NCBI RefSeq assembly: GCF_009601685.2
Contig: NZ_CP045701.2
Location: 1,240,001 to 1,304,000, forward strand
Reading direction: 5' to 3'
DNA length: 64,000 nt
From: Pseudomonas brassicacearum
Lineage (GTDB): Bacteria > Pseudomonadota > Gammaproteobacteria > Pseudomonadales > Pseudomonadaceae
In this document: in pieces, positions 56,693 through 64,000 of the stretch
Position numbering within the stretch: the first letter of the stretch is position 1
How the letters are laid out: each line of letters begins with the position of its first letter
Notes under the pieces: generated by a model
What the model was told of the DNA's origin: nothing
Databases searched by the model: none
The model's input: the letters and a program-made list of their open reading frames with translations, nothing else
Translations under genes and position numbers: made by a program

Positions 56693-57559
56693 ATGGCAGA
56701 GATTACTGCAGCGTTGGTCAAAGAACTGCGCGAGCGTACCGGCGAAGGCATGATGGACTGCAAGAAAGCCTTGACCAAGGCTGGCGGCGACATCGAAAAA
56801 GCCATTGATGACATGCGTGCTTCGGGCGCCATCAAGGCTGCCAAGAAAGCGGGCAACGTCGCCGCTGAAGGCGCCATCGCCATCAAGGACGACGGCAAGG
56901 CTGCCGTCCTGCTGGAAGTTAACTCCCAGACCGACTTCCTGGCTCTGCAGGATGACTTCAAGGCATTCGTCGCTGCCAGCGTCGACAAAGCCTTCGCTGA
57001 CAAACTGACCGACGCAGCTCCGCTGATCGAAGCTCAGGAAGAAGCGCGCCTGGTCCTGGTTGGCAAGACCGGCGAGAACGTCAACATCCGCCGTCTGGTT
57101 CGCGTTGAAGGCGACGTGGTCGGTACTTACCTGCACGGCAACAAGATCGGTGTTGCGGTTGTCCTGAAGGGCGGCGATACCGACCTGGCGAAAGACATCG
57201 CCATGCACGTGGCTGCAACCAACCCTGAGTTCCTGCTGCCTTCGGACGTTTCGGCTGAAGCGATCGAGCGCGAGAAGGGCGTCTTCCTGCAGTTGAACGA
57301 AGAGAAGCTCAAAGGCAAGCCTGCTGAAATCGCAGAAAAAATGGTCAGCGGCCGTATCGCCAAGTTCCTGGCCGAAGCCAGCCTGGTTGAGCAGGCTTTC
57401 GTCAAGAACCCGGAAGTCAAAGTTGGCGACCTGGCGAAGAAAGCCGGTGCTGAAATCGTTTCTTTCACCTACTTCAAAGTGGGCGAAGGTATCGAGAAGC
57501 CGGTCGACAACTTCGCTGAAGAAGTTGCTGCCCAGGTAGCTGCTGCCAGCAAGCAATAA
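56693..57559 (+). CDS. tsf: Elongation factor Ts
   Basis: 288 aa. N-terminal UBA-like domain (MAEITAALVKELRERTGEGM), the TDFLALQDDF core signature for EF-Tu binding, and two subdomains. Exchanges GDP for GTP on EF-Tu. Followed by its own terminator. Confidence 0.98.
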   Translation: MAEITAALVKELRERTGEGMMDCKKALTKAGGDIEKAIDDMRASGAIKAAKKAGNVAAEGAIAIKDDGKAAVLLEVNSQTDFLALQDDFKAFVAASVDKAFADKLTDAAPLIEAQEEARLVLVGKTGENVNIRRLVRVEGDVVGTYLHGNKIGVAVVLKGGDTDLAKDIAMHVAATNPEFLLPSDVSAEAIEREKGVFLQLNEEKLKGKPAEIAEKMVSGRIAKFLAEASLVEQAFVKNPEVKVGDLAKKAGAEIVSFTYFKVGEGIEKPVDNFAEEVAAQVAAASKQ

Positions 57560-57584
57560 GACGGTTTCACGACTGTCGCCCAGA

Positions 57585-57620
57585 AGAGGCTGCCCGCTTA
57601 ACGCGCGCAGCCTCTTTTTG
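57585..57620 (+). terminator. intrinsic terminator of tsf
   Basis: AGAGGCTGC, 13-base loop, GCAGCCTCT followed by TTTTT. Confidence 0.9.
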
Positions 57621-57772
57621 GATGGGGATGCCGATTTATATTGGTTTCCTGTCGGAACTGGCTTACAAAGCCGTGTTCCGATGACGCTGTGTCAGCGTCA
57701 AGCTAGAGTGAACGCAGGCTGCAAACAGCTGCAGAGAATTTTTTGACAAATACGCCGCAGGAGAGATTCGCA

Positions 57773-58516
57773 ATGGCTCAGCAGGGCAGTGGTTATCAGG
57801 CTCGCTATAAACGCATTCTACTCAAGCTTAGCGGCGAGGCCCTGATGGGCTCGGAAGAGTTCGGGATCGATCCGAAAGTGCTGGATCGAATGGCCCTGGA
57901 AGTCGGCCAGTTGGTCGGGATCGGCGTTCAGGTCGGCCTGGTCATAGGCGGCGGCAACCTGTTCCGCGGCGCAGCGCTGAGCGCGGCCGGCATGGATCGG
58001 GTCACGGGCGACCACATGGGCATGCTGGCCACTGTGATGAACGCCCTGGCTATGCGTGACGCGCTGGAGCGTGCCAATATCTCGGCCATCGTGATGTCGG
58101 CCATTTCCATGGTTGGCGTAACCGATCACTACGACCGCCGCAAAGCCATGCGCCACCTCAATTCCAAGGAAGTGGTGATTTTTGCCGCCGGTACCGGTAA
58201 TCCGTTCTTCACCACGGATTCGGCCGCCTGCCTGCGAGCGATCGAGATCGATGCCGATGTCGTGCTCAAGGCAACCAAGGTCGATGGCGTGTATACCGCT
58301 GACCCGTTCAAGGACCCGCATGCCGAGAAGTTCGATCATCTGACCTACGATGAAGTGCTGGATCGCAAGCTGGGTGTCATGGACCTGACGGCTATCTGCC
58401 TGTGCCGCGACCACAAGATGCCGCTGCGCGTCTTTAACATGAACAAGCCCGGTGCCCTGCTCAATATCGTCCATGGCGGCGCCGAAGGAACACTGATCGA
58501 GGAAGTTCAACAATGA
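57773..58516 (+). CDS. pyrH: UMP kinase
   Basis: 247 aa from [15 protein letters not shown], with AGGAGA upstream; a further upstream start adds residues outside the family. Amino-acid-kinase fold with [23 protein letters not shown] and [13 protein letters not shown]. Phosphorylates UMP to UDP. Overlaps frr by four bases; start of the pyrH-frr-uppS-cdsA-dxr run. Confidence 0.97.
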   Translation: MAQQGSGYQARYKRILLKLSGEALMGSEEFGIDPKVLDRMALEVGQLVGIGVQVGLVIGGGNLFRGAALSAAGMDRVTGDHMGMLATVMNALAMRDALERANISAIVMSAISMVGVTDHYDRRKAMRHLNSKEVVIFAAGTGNPFFTTDSAACLRAIEIDADVVLKATKVDGVYTADPFKDPHAEKFDHLTYDEVLDRKLGVMDLTAICLCRDHKMPLRVFNMNKPGALLNIVHGGAEGTLIEEVQQ

Positions 58517-59070
58517 TCAACGAAATCAAGAAAGACGCCGAACAGCGCATGCAGAAATCCGTGGAATCGCTGGCGCACAACTTCGGTCGCATCCGTACCG
58601 GCCAGGCGCACCCAAGCATCCTCGAAGGTGTGATGGTGCCGTACTACGGCTCCGATACCCCGATCAAGCAAGTGGCCAACATCACCGTCAAGGACGCGCG
58701 TACCCTGCAGGTCGTGGCCTTCGAGCGCAACATGCTGGCCGCGGTCGACAAGGCTATCGGCAGTGCCGGTCTGAACCTGAACCCGACCAACCTGGGTGAA
58801 CTGCTGCTGATCTCCATGCCGGCCCTGACCGAGGAAACCCGCAAGGGCTTCACCAAGCAGGCCCGTGATGTGGCTGAAGACGCCCGTGTTGCCGTGCGCA
58901 ACATCCGTCGCGATGCCAACAGTCAGCTCAAGGACTTGGTCAAGGAAAAGGAAATCAGCGAAGACGAAGAGCGTCGTGCCACTGGCGAGATCGACGAGTT
59001 GACCAAGAAGTACGTGGCACAGATCGACGCGAATCTGGCGCAGAAAGAAAAAGACCTGATGGCCGTATAA
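58513..59070 (+). CDS. frr: Ribosome recycling factor
   Basis: 185 aa. Three-helix-bundle pattern with the conserved [20 protein letters not shown] near the start and the [20 protein letters not shown] helix. Splits post-termination ribosomes with EF-G. ATGA overlap with pyrH. Confidence 0.98.
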   Translation: MINEIKKDAEQRMQKSVESLAHNFGRIRTGQAHPSILEGVMVPYYGSDTPIKQVANITVKDARTLQVVAFERNMLAAVDKAIGSAGLNLNPTNLGELLLISMPALTEETRKGFTKQARDVAEDARVAVRNIRRDANSQLKDLVKEKEISEDEERRATGEIDELTKKYVAQIDANLAQKEKDLMAV

Positions 59071-59083
59071 GGGTCTCGTTTTC

Positions 59084-59839
59084 ATGGAAAAGACCAAGCA
59101 GGCTGTGCCGTTCGCGGTGCCGCGCCACGTGGCGATCATCATGGACGGCAACAACCGCTGGGCCAAGAAACGCTTTATGCCTGGCGTCGCCGGGCACAAG
59201 GCGGGGGTTGATGCGGTTCGTGCGGTCATCGAGGTGTGCGCCGAGGCCGGGGTCGAAGTGCTGACCCTGTTCGCCTTCTCCAGCGAGAACTGGCAGCGTC
59301 CGGCCGATGAAGTCAGTGCCTTGATGGACTTGTTCCTCAAGGCCCTGCGTCGCGAGGCCAAGCGCCTCAACGAAAACAGGATCAGCCTGCGGATCATCGG
59401 TGATCGCTCGCGTTTCCATCCTGAGTTGCAGGCTGCGATGCGCGAGGCCGAGGCCGCGACGACGGGCGCCGATCGGTTTGTCCTGCAGATCGCCGCCAAC
59501 TATGGCGGCCAGTGGGACATCGCCCAGGCTGCCCAGCGGCTGGCGCGAGAAGTCCAGGCCGGGCATTTGCGCCCGGAAGACATCACGCCGGAACTGCTGC
59601 AGACCTGCCTGGCGACCGGCGACCTGCCGTTGCCGGACCTGTGCATCCGTACCGGTGGCGAACATCGCATCAGCAACTTCCTGCTCTGGCAGTTGGCTTA
59701 TGCCGAGTTGTACTTCTCCGACCTGTTCTGGCCGGACTTCAAACACGAAGCCATGCGCACCGCACTGGCCGATTTCGCTTCCCGTCAGCGTCGCTTCGGT
59801 AAAACGAGCGAGCAGATCGAAGCTGGAGCCCGGGTTTAA
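59084..59839 (+). CDS. uppS: Undecaprenyl diphosphate synthase
   Basis: 251 aa. Catalytic Asp21 in AIIMDGNNRWAKKR, LFAFSSENWQRP, and the C-terminal DLCIRTGGEHRISNFLLWQL block. Makes the C55 lipid carrier for peptidoglycan and O-antigen from FPP and IPP. Ends one base into cdsA. Confidence 0.97.
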   Translation: MEKTKQAVPFAVPRHVAIIMDGNNRWAKKRFMPGVAGHKAGVDAVRAVIEVCAEAGVEVLTLFAFSSENWQRPADEVSALMDLFLKALRREAKRLNENRISLRIIGDRSRFHPELQAAMREAEAATTGADRFVLQIAANYGGQWDIAQAAQRLAREVQAGHLRPEDITPELLQTCLATGDLPLPDLCIRTGGEHRISNFLLWQLAYAELYFSDLFWPDFKHEAMRTALADFASRQRRFGKTSEQIEAGARV

Positions 59840-60645
59840 TGCTTAAACAACGAATCATCACCGCCTTGATCCTGTTGCCCATCGCCCTGGGTGGTTTCTT
59901 CCTGCTCGAAGGCGCCAGTTTTGCGCTGTTCATTGGGCTGGTCGTGACCTTGGGGGCGTGGGAGTGGGCGCGGCTGGCGGGTTTTCCTGCGCAGTCGGCG
60001 CGGGTGGCCTACGCAGCGGCCGTGGCGGCCATGCTGTTGATCATGTACGTGGTACCCGGCCTCGCGCCTTGGGTGCTGGGTGCCGCGGTGCTGTGGTGGG
60101 CGACAGCGACCTTCCTGGTCCTGACCTATCCGCAGACTACCCATCATTGGGCCAACGCGGCGACCAAGCTGGTGATCGGCCTGTTGATCCTGCTGCCGGC
60201 CTGGCAGGGGCTGATCTGGATCAAGCAAGGCCCGCTGGGCAACTGGCAGATCATGGCCGTGATGGTGCTGGTCTGGGGCGCCGACGTCGGCGCCTATTTT
60301 TCCGGCAAGGCCTTCGGCAAGCGCAAGCTGGCGCCGAAGGTCAGCCCGGGCAAGAGCTGGGAAGGGGTCTATGGTGGCCTGGCCTTGAGCCTGGTGATCA
60401 CCACTGTGGTCGGCTTCGTGCGGGACTGGACCGTCGCGCAGCTGTTGATGGGCCTTATTGGTGCCGCCCTGATCGTATTTGTGTCCGTGGTCGGCGACCT
60501 GACCGAAAGCATGTTCAAGCGTCAATCGGGGATCAAGGACAGCAGTAACCTGCTGCCCGGTCACGGTGGCGTGCTCGATCGCATCGACAGCCTTACCGCC
60601 GCGATTCCAGTCTTTGCCGTGCTGTTGTGGGTGGCGGCATCGTGA
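59839..60645 (+). CDS. cdsA: Phosphatidate cytidylyltransferase
   Basis: 268 aa, about eight membrane segments. The CDP-alcohol signature [19 protein letters not shown] is present near the C-terminus. Makes CDP-diacylglycerol from phosphatidate and CTP, the step after PlsB/PlsC. Overlaps uppS by one base and dxr by four (GTGA). Confidence 0.96.
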   Translation: MLKQRIITALILLPIALGGFFLLEGASFALFIGLVVTLGAWEWARLAGFPAQSARVAYAAAVAAMLLIMYVVPGLAPWVLGAAVLWWATATFLVLTYPQTTHHWANAATKLVIGLLILLPAWQGLIWIKQGPLGNWQIMAVMVLVWGADVGAYFSGKAFGKRKLAPKVSPGKSWEGVYGGLALSLVITTVVGFVRDWTVAQLLMGLIGAALIVFVSVVGDLTESMFKRQSGIKDSSNLLPGHGGVLDRIDSLTAAIPVFAVLLWVAAS

Positions 60646-61832
60646 GTCGCCCCCAGCAGATTACAGTCCTTGGCGCGACCGGTTCGATCGGCCTGAGTAC
60701 GCTCGATGTCATCGGCCGGCACCCGGAGCGGTACCAGGTGTTCGCCCTCAGTGGCTTCACGCGCTTGAGTGAATTGCTGGCATTGTGCATACGCCACACG
60801 CCGAGGTTTGCCGTGGTGCCTGAGGCCGATGCGGCGCGGGCATTGCAGGACGATCTGCGCGCCGCTGGCCTGCAAACCCGTGTGCTGGTGGGGGAGGAGG
60901 GGCTCTGCCAAGTGGCGTCCGACCCCGAGGTCGACGCCGTGATGGCGGCAATTGTCGGTGCGGCAGGCTTGCGTCCGACGCTGGCGGCGGTGGAGGCCGG
61001 CAAGAAGATCCTGCTGGCCAACAAAGAAGCGCTGGTGATGTCCGGCGCGCTCTTCATGCAGGCTGTGCGTAAAAGTGGCTCGGTGTTGCTGCCCATCGAC
61101 AGCGAGCACAATGCGATTTTTCAATGCATGCCGCAGGATTTTTCCCGAGGCCTCGGCGCGGTAGGGGTTCGGCGGATTTTGCTGACAGCCTCCGGTGGTC
61201 CGTTCCGGCAGACACCGCTGGAAGAATTGGTGCATGTTTCACCCGAGCAGGCCTGTGCGCACCCGAACTGGTCCATGGGGCGCAAGATTTCCGTGGATTC
61301 GGCCAGCATGATGAACAAGGGGTTGGAGCTGATCGAGGCCTGCTGGCTGTTCGATGCCAAGCCATCCCAGGTCGAGGTGGTGATTCATCCCCAGAGCGTG
61401 ATTCACTCCCTGGTGGACTACGTCGACGGTTCGGTGCTGGCCCAGTTGGGCAATCCGGACATGCGCACGCCGATCGCCAATGCCCTGGCCTGGCCGGAGC
61501 GCATCGATTCGGGCGTTGCGCCGCTGGACCTGTTCGCCATCGCTCGCCTGGATTTCCAGGCGCCCGATGAGCAGCGCTTCCCCTGCCTGCGCCTGGCGCG
61601 CCAGGCGGCCGAGGCGGGCAACAGTGCCCCGGCCATGCTTAACGCCGCCAACGAAGTGGCGGTTGCAGCGTTTCTCGATGGACGTGTCCGTTACCTCGAG
61701 ATCGCGAGTATCATCGAGGAAGTCTTGAATCTCGAGGCCGTGGTTTCGGTCAATGACCTCGATACGGTGTTTACGGCCGATGCCAGGGCTCGTGAGTTGG
61801 CGGGCCAATGGCTGCAGCGCCACGGGCGTTGA
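60642..61832 (+). CDS. dxr: 1-deoxy-D-xylulose 5-phosphate reductoisomerase
   Basis: 396 aa from a GTG that overlaps the cdsA stop. NADPH-binding [16 protein letters not shown] at the N-terminus, the metal/substrate motif [11 protein letters not shown], and the flexible-loop block near [15 protein letters not shown] and [20 protein letters not shown]. Second step of the MEP isoprenoid pathway, feeding UppS. Confidence 0.97.
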   Translation: MSRPQQITVLGATGSIGLSTLDVIGRHPERYQVFALSGFTRLSELLALCIRHTPRFAVVPEADAARALQDDLRAAGLQTRVLVGEEGLCQVASDPEVDAVMAAIVGAAGLRPTLAAVEAGKKILLANKEALVMSGALFMQAVRKSGSVLLPIDSEHNAIFQCMPQDFSRGLGAVGVRRILLTASGGPFRQTPLEELVHVSPEQACAHPNWSMGRKISVDSASMMNKGLELIEACWLFDAKPSQVEVVIHPQSVIHSLVDYVDGSVLAQLGNPDMRTPIANALAWPERIDSGVAPLDLFAIARLDFQAPDEQRFPCLRLARQAAEAGNSAPAMLNAANEVAVAAFLDGRVRYLEIASIIEEVLNLEAVVSVNDLDTVFTADARARELAGQWLQRHGR

Positions 61833-61884
61833 AGCTGCGATACGTTAGCCAGGGTTGCCCTGGACAGGATTGCGGAGAAAACAG

Positions 61885-63237
61885 ATGAGCGCGCTCTATA
61901 TGATTGTCGGCACCCTGGTTGCCTTGGGGGTGTTGGTCACATTTCACGAATTCGGTCATTTCTGGGTCGCGCGTCGCTGTGGCGTCAAGGTCCTGCGTTT
62001 TTCCGTGGGCTTTGGCATGCCATTGCTGCGCTGGCACGACAAGAAAGGCACCGAGTTCGTCGTAGCGGCCATCCCGCTGGGCGGCTACGTCAAGATGCTC
62101 GACGAGCGCGAAGGCGAAGTCCCGGCCGATCAGCTCGATCAATCCTTCAATCGCAAGACCGTCCGTCAGCGTATCGCCATCGTCGCGGCGGGGCCAATCG
62201 CCAACTTCCTGCTGGCCATGGTGTTTTTCTGGGGCCTGGCGATGCTGGGCAGCGAGCAGGTGCGTCCGGTCATCGGTGCGGTGGAATCGGGTAGCATTGC
62301 CGCCCGTGCCGGGCTGGGTGCCGGGCAGGAAATCGTGGCGATCGATGGAGAGCCGACGACGGGCTGGGCGGCGGTCAATCTGCAACTGGTGCGTCGCCTG
62401 GGTGAGAGCGGCTCGTTGCAATTGATGGTGCGCGAGCAGGGCTCCACGGTGGATTCACCTCGCGAACTGGCCTTGGACAACTGGCTCAAGGGCGCCGACG
62501 AGCCGGATCCGATCCGGTCCCTGGGGATCCGGCCATGGCGTCCGGCGATGCCGCCAATACTTGCCGAGCTCGATCCGAAAGGCCCGGCCCATGCTGCCGG
62601 CCTGAAGACCGGCGATCGGTTGCTGGCACTCGACGGCCAGCCGGTCGGTGACTGGCAACAGGTGGTCGATTCAGTTCGCGTACGTCCCGATAGCAAGATT
62701 GTGCTGCGCGTCGAGCGCGACGGTGCTCCAATCGATGTCCCGGTGACCCTGGCCGCCCGTGGCGAGAGCAAGGCGCCGACCGGTTACCTGGGGGCGGGCG
62801 TCAAGGCAGTGGACTGGCCGCCGGAAATGATTCGCGAGGTCAGTTTCGGCCCCGTGGCGGCGATTGGCGAGGGTGCGCGTCGTACCTGGACCATGAGTGT
62901 CCTGACGCTGGACTCGCTCAAGAAAATGTTGTTCGGCGAGCTCTCGGTAAAAAACTTGAGTGGACCGATAACCATTGCTAAAGTGGCGGGCGCTTCTGCC
63001 CAGTCGGGCGTCGCTGATTTCCTGAATTTCCTTGCTTATCTGAGCATTAGCCTGGGGGTTCTGAATTTGCTGCCCATCCCGGTACTGGATGGGGGGCATC
63101 TGCTGTTTTATCTGATCGAGTGGGCGCGTGGTCGTCCCTTGTCGGATCGGGTGCAGGGTTGGGGGATACAGATCGGTATCAGCTTGGTGGTCGGGGTCAT
63201 GTTGCTTGCCCTCGTCAACGATCTGGGCCGTCTGTAA
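61885..63237 (+). CDS. rseP: Site-2 zinc protease RseP (MucP)
   Basis: 450 aa from MSALYMIVGTLVALG, with GGAGAA upstream. Zinc site HEFGH (His21, Glu22, His25) in TM1 and the NLLPIPVLDGGHLLFY motif in a later membrane segment. Two PDZ domains lie between (about 115-200 and 215-300). In Pseudomonas, MucP cleaves anti-sigma MucA to free AlgU. The lptF pair in this window has a probable AlgU promoter. Confidence 0.96.
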   Translation: MSALYMIVGTLVALGVLVTFHEFGHFWVARRCGVKVLRFSVGFGMPLLRWHDKKGTEFVVAAIPLGGYVKMLDEREGEVPADQLDQSFNRKTVRQRIAIVAAGPIANFLLAMVFFWGLAMLGSEQVRPVIGAVESGSIAARAGLGAGQEIVAIDGEPTTGWAAVNLQLVRRLGESGSLQLMVREQGSTVDSPRELALDNWLKGADEPDPIRSLGIRPWRPAMPPILAELDPKGPAHAAGLKTGDRLLALDGQPVGDWQQVVDSVRVRPDSKIVLRVERDGAPIDVPVTLAARGESKAPTGYLGAGVKAVDWPPEMIREVSFGPVAAIGEGARRTWTMSVLTLDSLKKMLFGELSVKNLSGPITIAKVAGASAQSGVADFLNFLAYLSISLGVLNLLPIPVLDGGHLLFYLIEWARGRPLSDRVQGWGIQIGISLVVGVMLLALVNDLGRL

Positions 63238-63257
63238 CGCTTCGCTGAATTGCGAAT

Positions 63258-63286
63258 CTGCCGCATTTTGCGGCAGTTTGTTTATT
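63258..63286 (+). terminator. hairpin between rseP and bamA, possible attenuator
   Basis: CTGCCGC, loop ATTTT, GCGGCAG followed by TTTGTTTATT. A 7-bp GC-rich stem with a U-rich tail, 21 bp after the rseP stop. Confidence 0.6.
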
Positions 63287-63311
63287 GCCAGTTGGAATAA
63301 GAAAGGACTTC

Positions 63312-64000
63312 ATGAAACGTCTGCTGCTAACTGCGGTTCTCACCGTATTGATGATCGCCGAAGTTCACGCCGAGTCCTTCACTATCTCTGATATTCGCGT
63401 CAATGGCCTCCAGCGGGTCTCCGCGGGTAGCGTCTTTGGTGCCTTGCCGTTGAACGTCGGCGAGCAGGCGGATGATCGGCGCCTGGTGGAATCCACGCGT
63501 GCGCTGTTCAAGACCGGCTTCTTTCAAGATATCCAACTGGGCCGTGACGGCAATGTCCTGGTCATCACCGTGGTCGAGCGTCCGTCGGTCGCCAGTATCG
63601 AGATCGAAGGCAACAAGGCGATCTCCACCGAAGACCTGATGAAGGGCCTCAAGCAATCCGGCCTGGCCGAAGGCGAGATCTTCCAGCGCGCCACCCTCGA
63701 GGGTGTGCGTAACGAACTGCAACGCCAGTACGTTGCCCAGGGCCGCTACTCGGCCACCGTCGACACCGAAGTGGTGCCGCAACCGCGCAACCGCGTCGGC
63801 CTGAAGGTCAATATCAACGAAGGCACCGTGGCGGCCATCCAGCACATCAACGTGGTGGGCAACACGGTTTTCCCTGACGAAGACCTGATGGACCTGTTCG
63901 AGCTCAAGACCACCAACTGGCTGTCGTTCTTCAAGAACGACGACAAGTACGCCCGTGAAAAACTCTCCGGTGACCTGGAGCGCCTGCGTTCCTACTACCT
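63312..64000 (+). CDS. bamA: Outer-membrane protein assembly factor BamA, N-terminal part
   Basis: Only the first 229 codons are in the window. Signal peptide MKRLLLTAVLTVLMIAEVHA with cleavage after Ala20, then POTRA 1 (FTISDIRVNGLQRVSAGSVF), POTRA 2 (SVASIEIEGNKAISTEDLMK) and the start of POTRA 3 (AIQHINVVGNTVFPDEDLMD). BamA folds beta-barrel proteins into the outer membrane. GAAAGGA precedes the ATG. The barrel lies beyond the right edge. Confidence 0.97.
   Translation, partial: MKRLLLTAVLTVLMIAEVHAESFTISDIRVNGLQRVSAGSVFGALPLNVGEQADDRRLVESTRALFKTGFFQDIQLGRDGNVLVITVVERPSVASIEIEGNKAISTEDLMKGLKQSGLAEGEIFQRATLEGVRNELQRQYVAQGRYSATVDTEVVPQPRNRVGLKVNINEGTVAAIQHINVVGNTVFPDEDLMDLFELKTTNWLSFFKNDDKYAREKLSGDLERLRSYY

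Overview
The window is a GC-rich chromosomal segment from a fluorescent pseudomonad (Pseudomonas fluorescens group). Three things point there: the gene order (wspABCDEFR, prfB, lysS ... ppc, adk ... mexL-mexJK, plsB ... dapD, dapC, glnD, map, rpsB, tsf, pyrH, frr, uppS, cdsA, dxr, rseP, bamA) follows the P. aeruginosa PA3708-PA3648 block as I know it; the protein sequences are Pseudomonas-like; and nearly every intergenic gap carries REP/REPIN-type inverted repeats. No rRNA, tRNA, CRISPR array, prophage or insertion sequence was recognised. Both window edges cut a gene: an aldehyde dehydrogenase on the left and bamA on the right.

Layout. 1-2.4 kb: aldehyde dehydrogenase (partial), LysR regulator and a TerB-like protein. 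2.6-11.0 kb: the complete Wsp surface-sensing pathway, with receptor WspA, CheW-like WspB/WspD, CheR-like WspC, CheA-CheY hybrid WspE, CheB-like WspF and diguanylate cyclase WspR. 11.3-20.3 kb: prfB with its programmed +1 frameshift, lysS, a TetR regulator, small lipoproteins, a DUF1704 putative metallopeptidase, a hydrolase, and the DUF4398-lptF envelope pair behind a probable AlgU promoter. 20.5-29.4 kb: ppc, adk, tsaB, a run of little-characterised genes and rsmJ. 29.6-34.5 kb: the mexL regulator divergent from the mexJK efflux pump. 34.6-39.9 kb: DUF4197, YbaY-type lipoprotein plus a probable divergent YbaY-like orphan, plsB and a cold-shock protein. 40.0-46.4 kb: rlmA-like, dapE, tcdA, csdE, csdA, dapD and an ArsC-like reductase. 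46.7-50.3 kb: the accessory spot of the window, with an antiporter, an orphan PemK/MazF toxin preceded by a strongly structured RNA with its own terminator, a DUF6124 gene with a structured leader, and a 300-bp duplication that brackets a 139-bp remnant of an XRE antitoxin-like gene. 50.4-64.0 kb: dapC, glnD, map and the conserved translation, isoprenoid, phospholipid and envelope run from rpsB to bamA.

How the genes connect. Wsp turns surface contact into c-di-GMP through WspR. TsaB makes t6A in tRNA, while CsdA, CsdE and TcdA supply its cyclisation to ct6A. DapC, DapD and DapE are three steps of the succinylase diaminopimelate/lysine route. PyrH, Frr, UppS, CdsA, Dxr, RseP and BamA link nucleotide supply, ribosome recycling, undecaprenyl carrier, phospholipid and outer-membrane assembly.

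The most unusual region is 48.3-50.4 kb. There a lone PemK-family toxin has no protein antitoxin beside it but sits directly behind a multi-hairpin RNA that ends in an intrinsic terminator. All functional statements rest on reading the sequence and on family knowledge; no database search was run.
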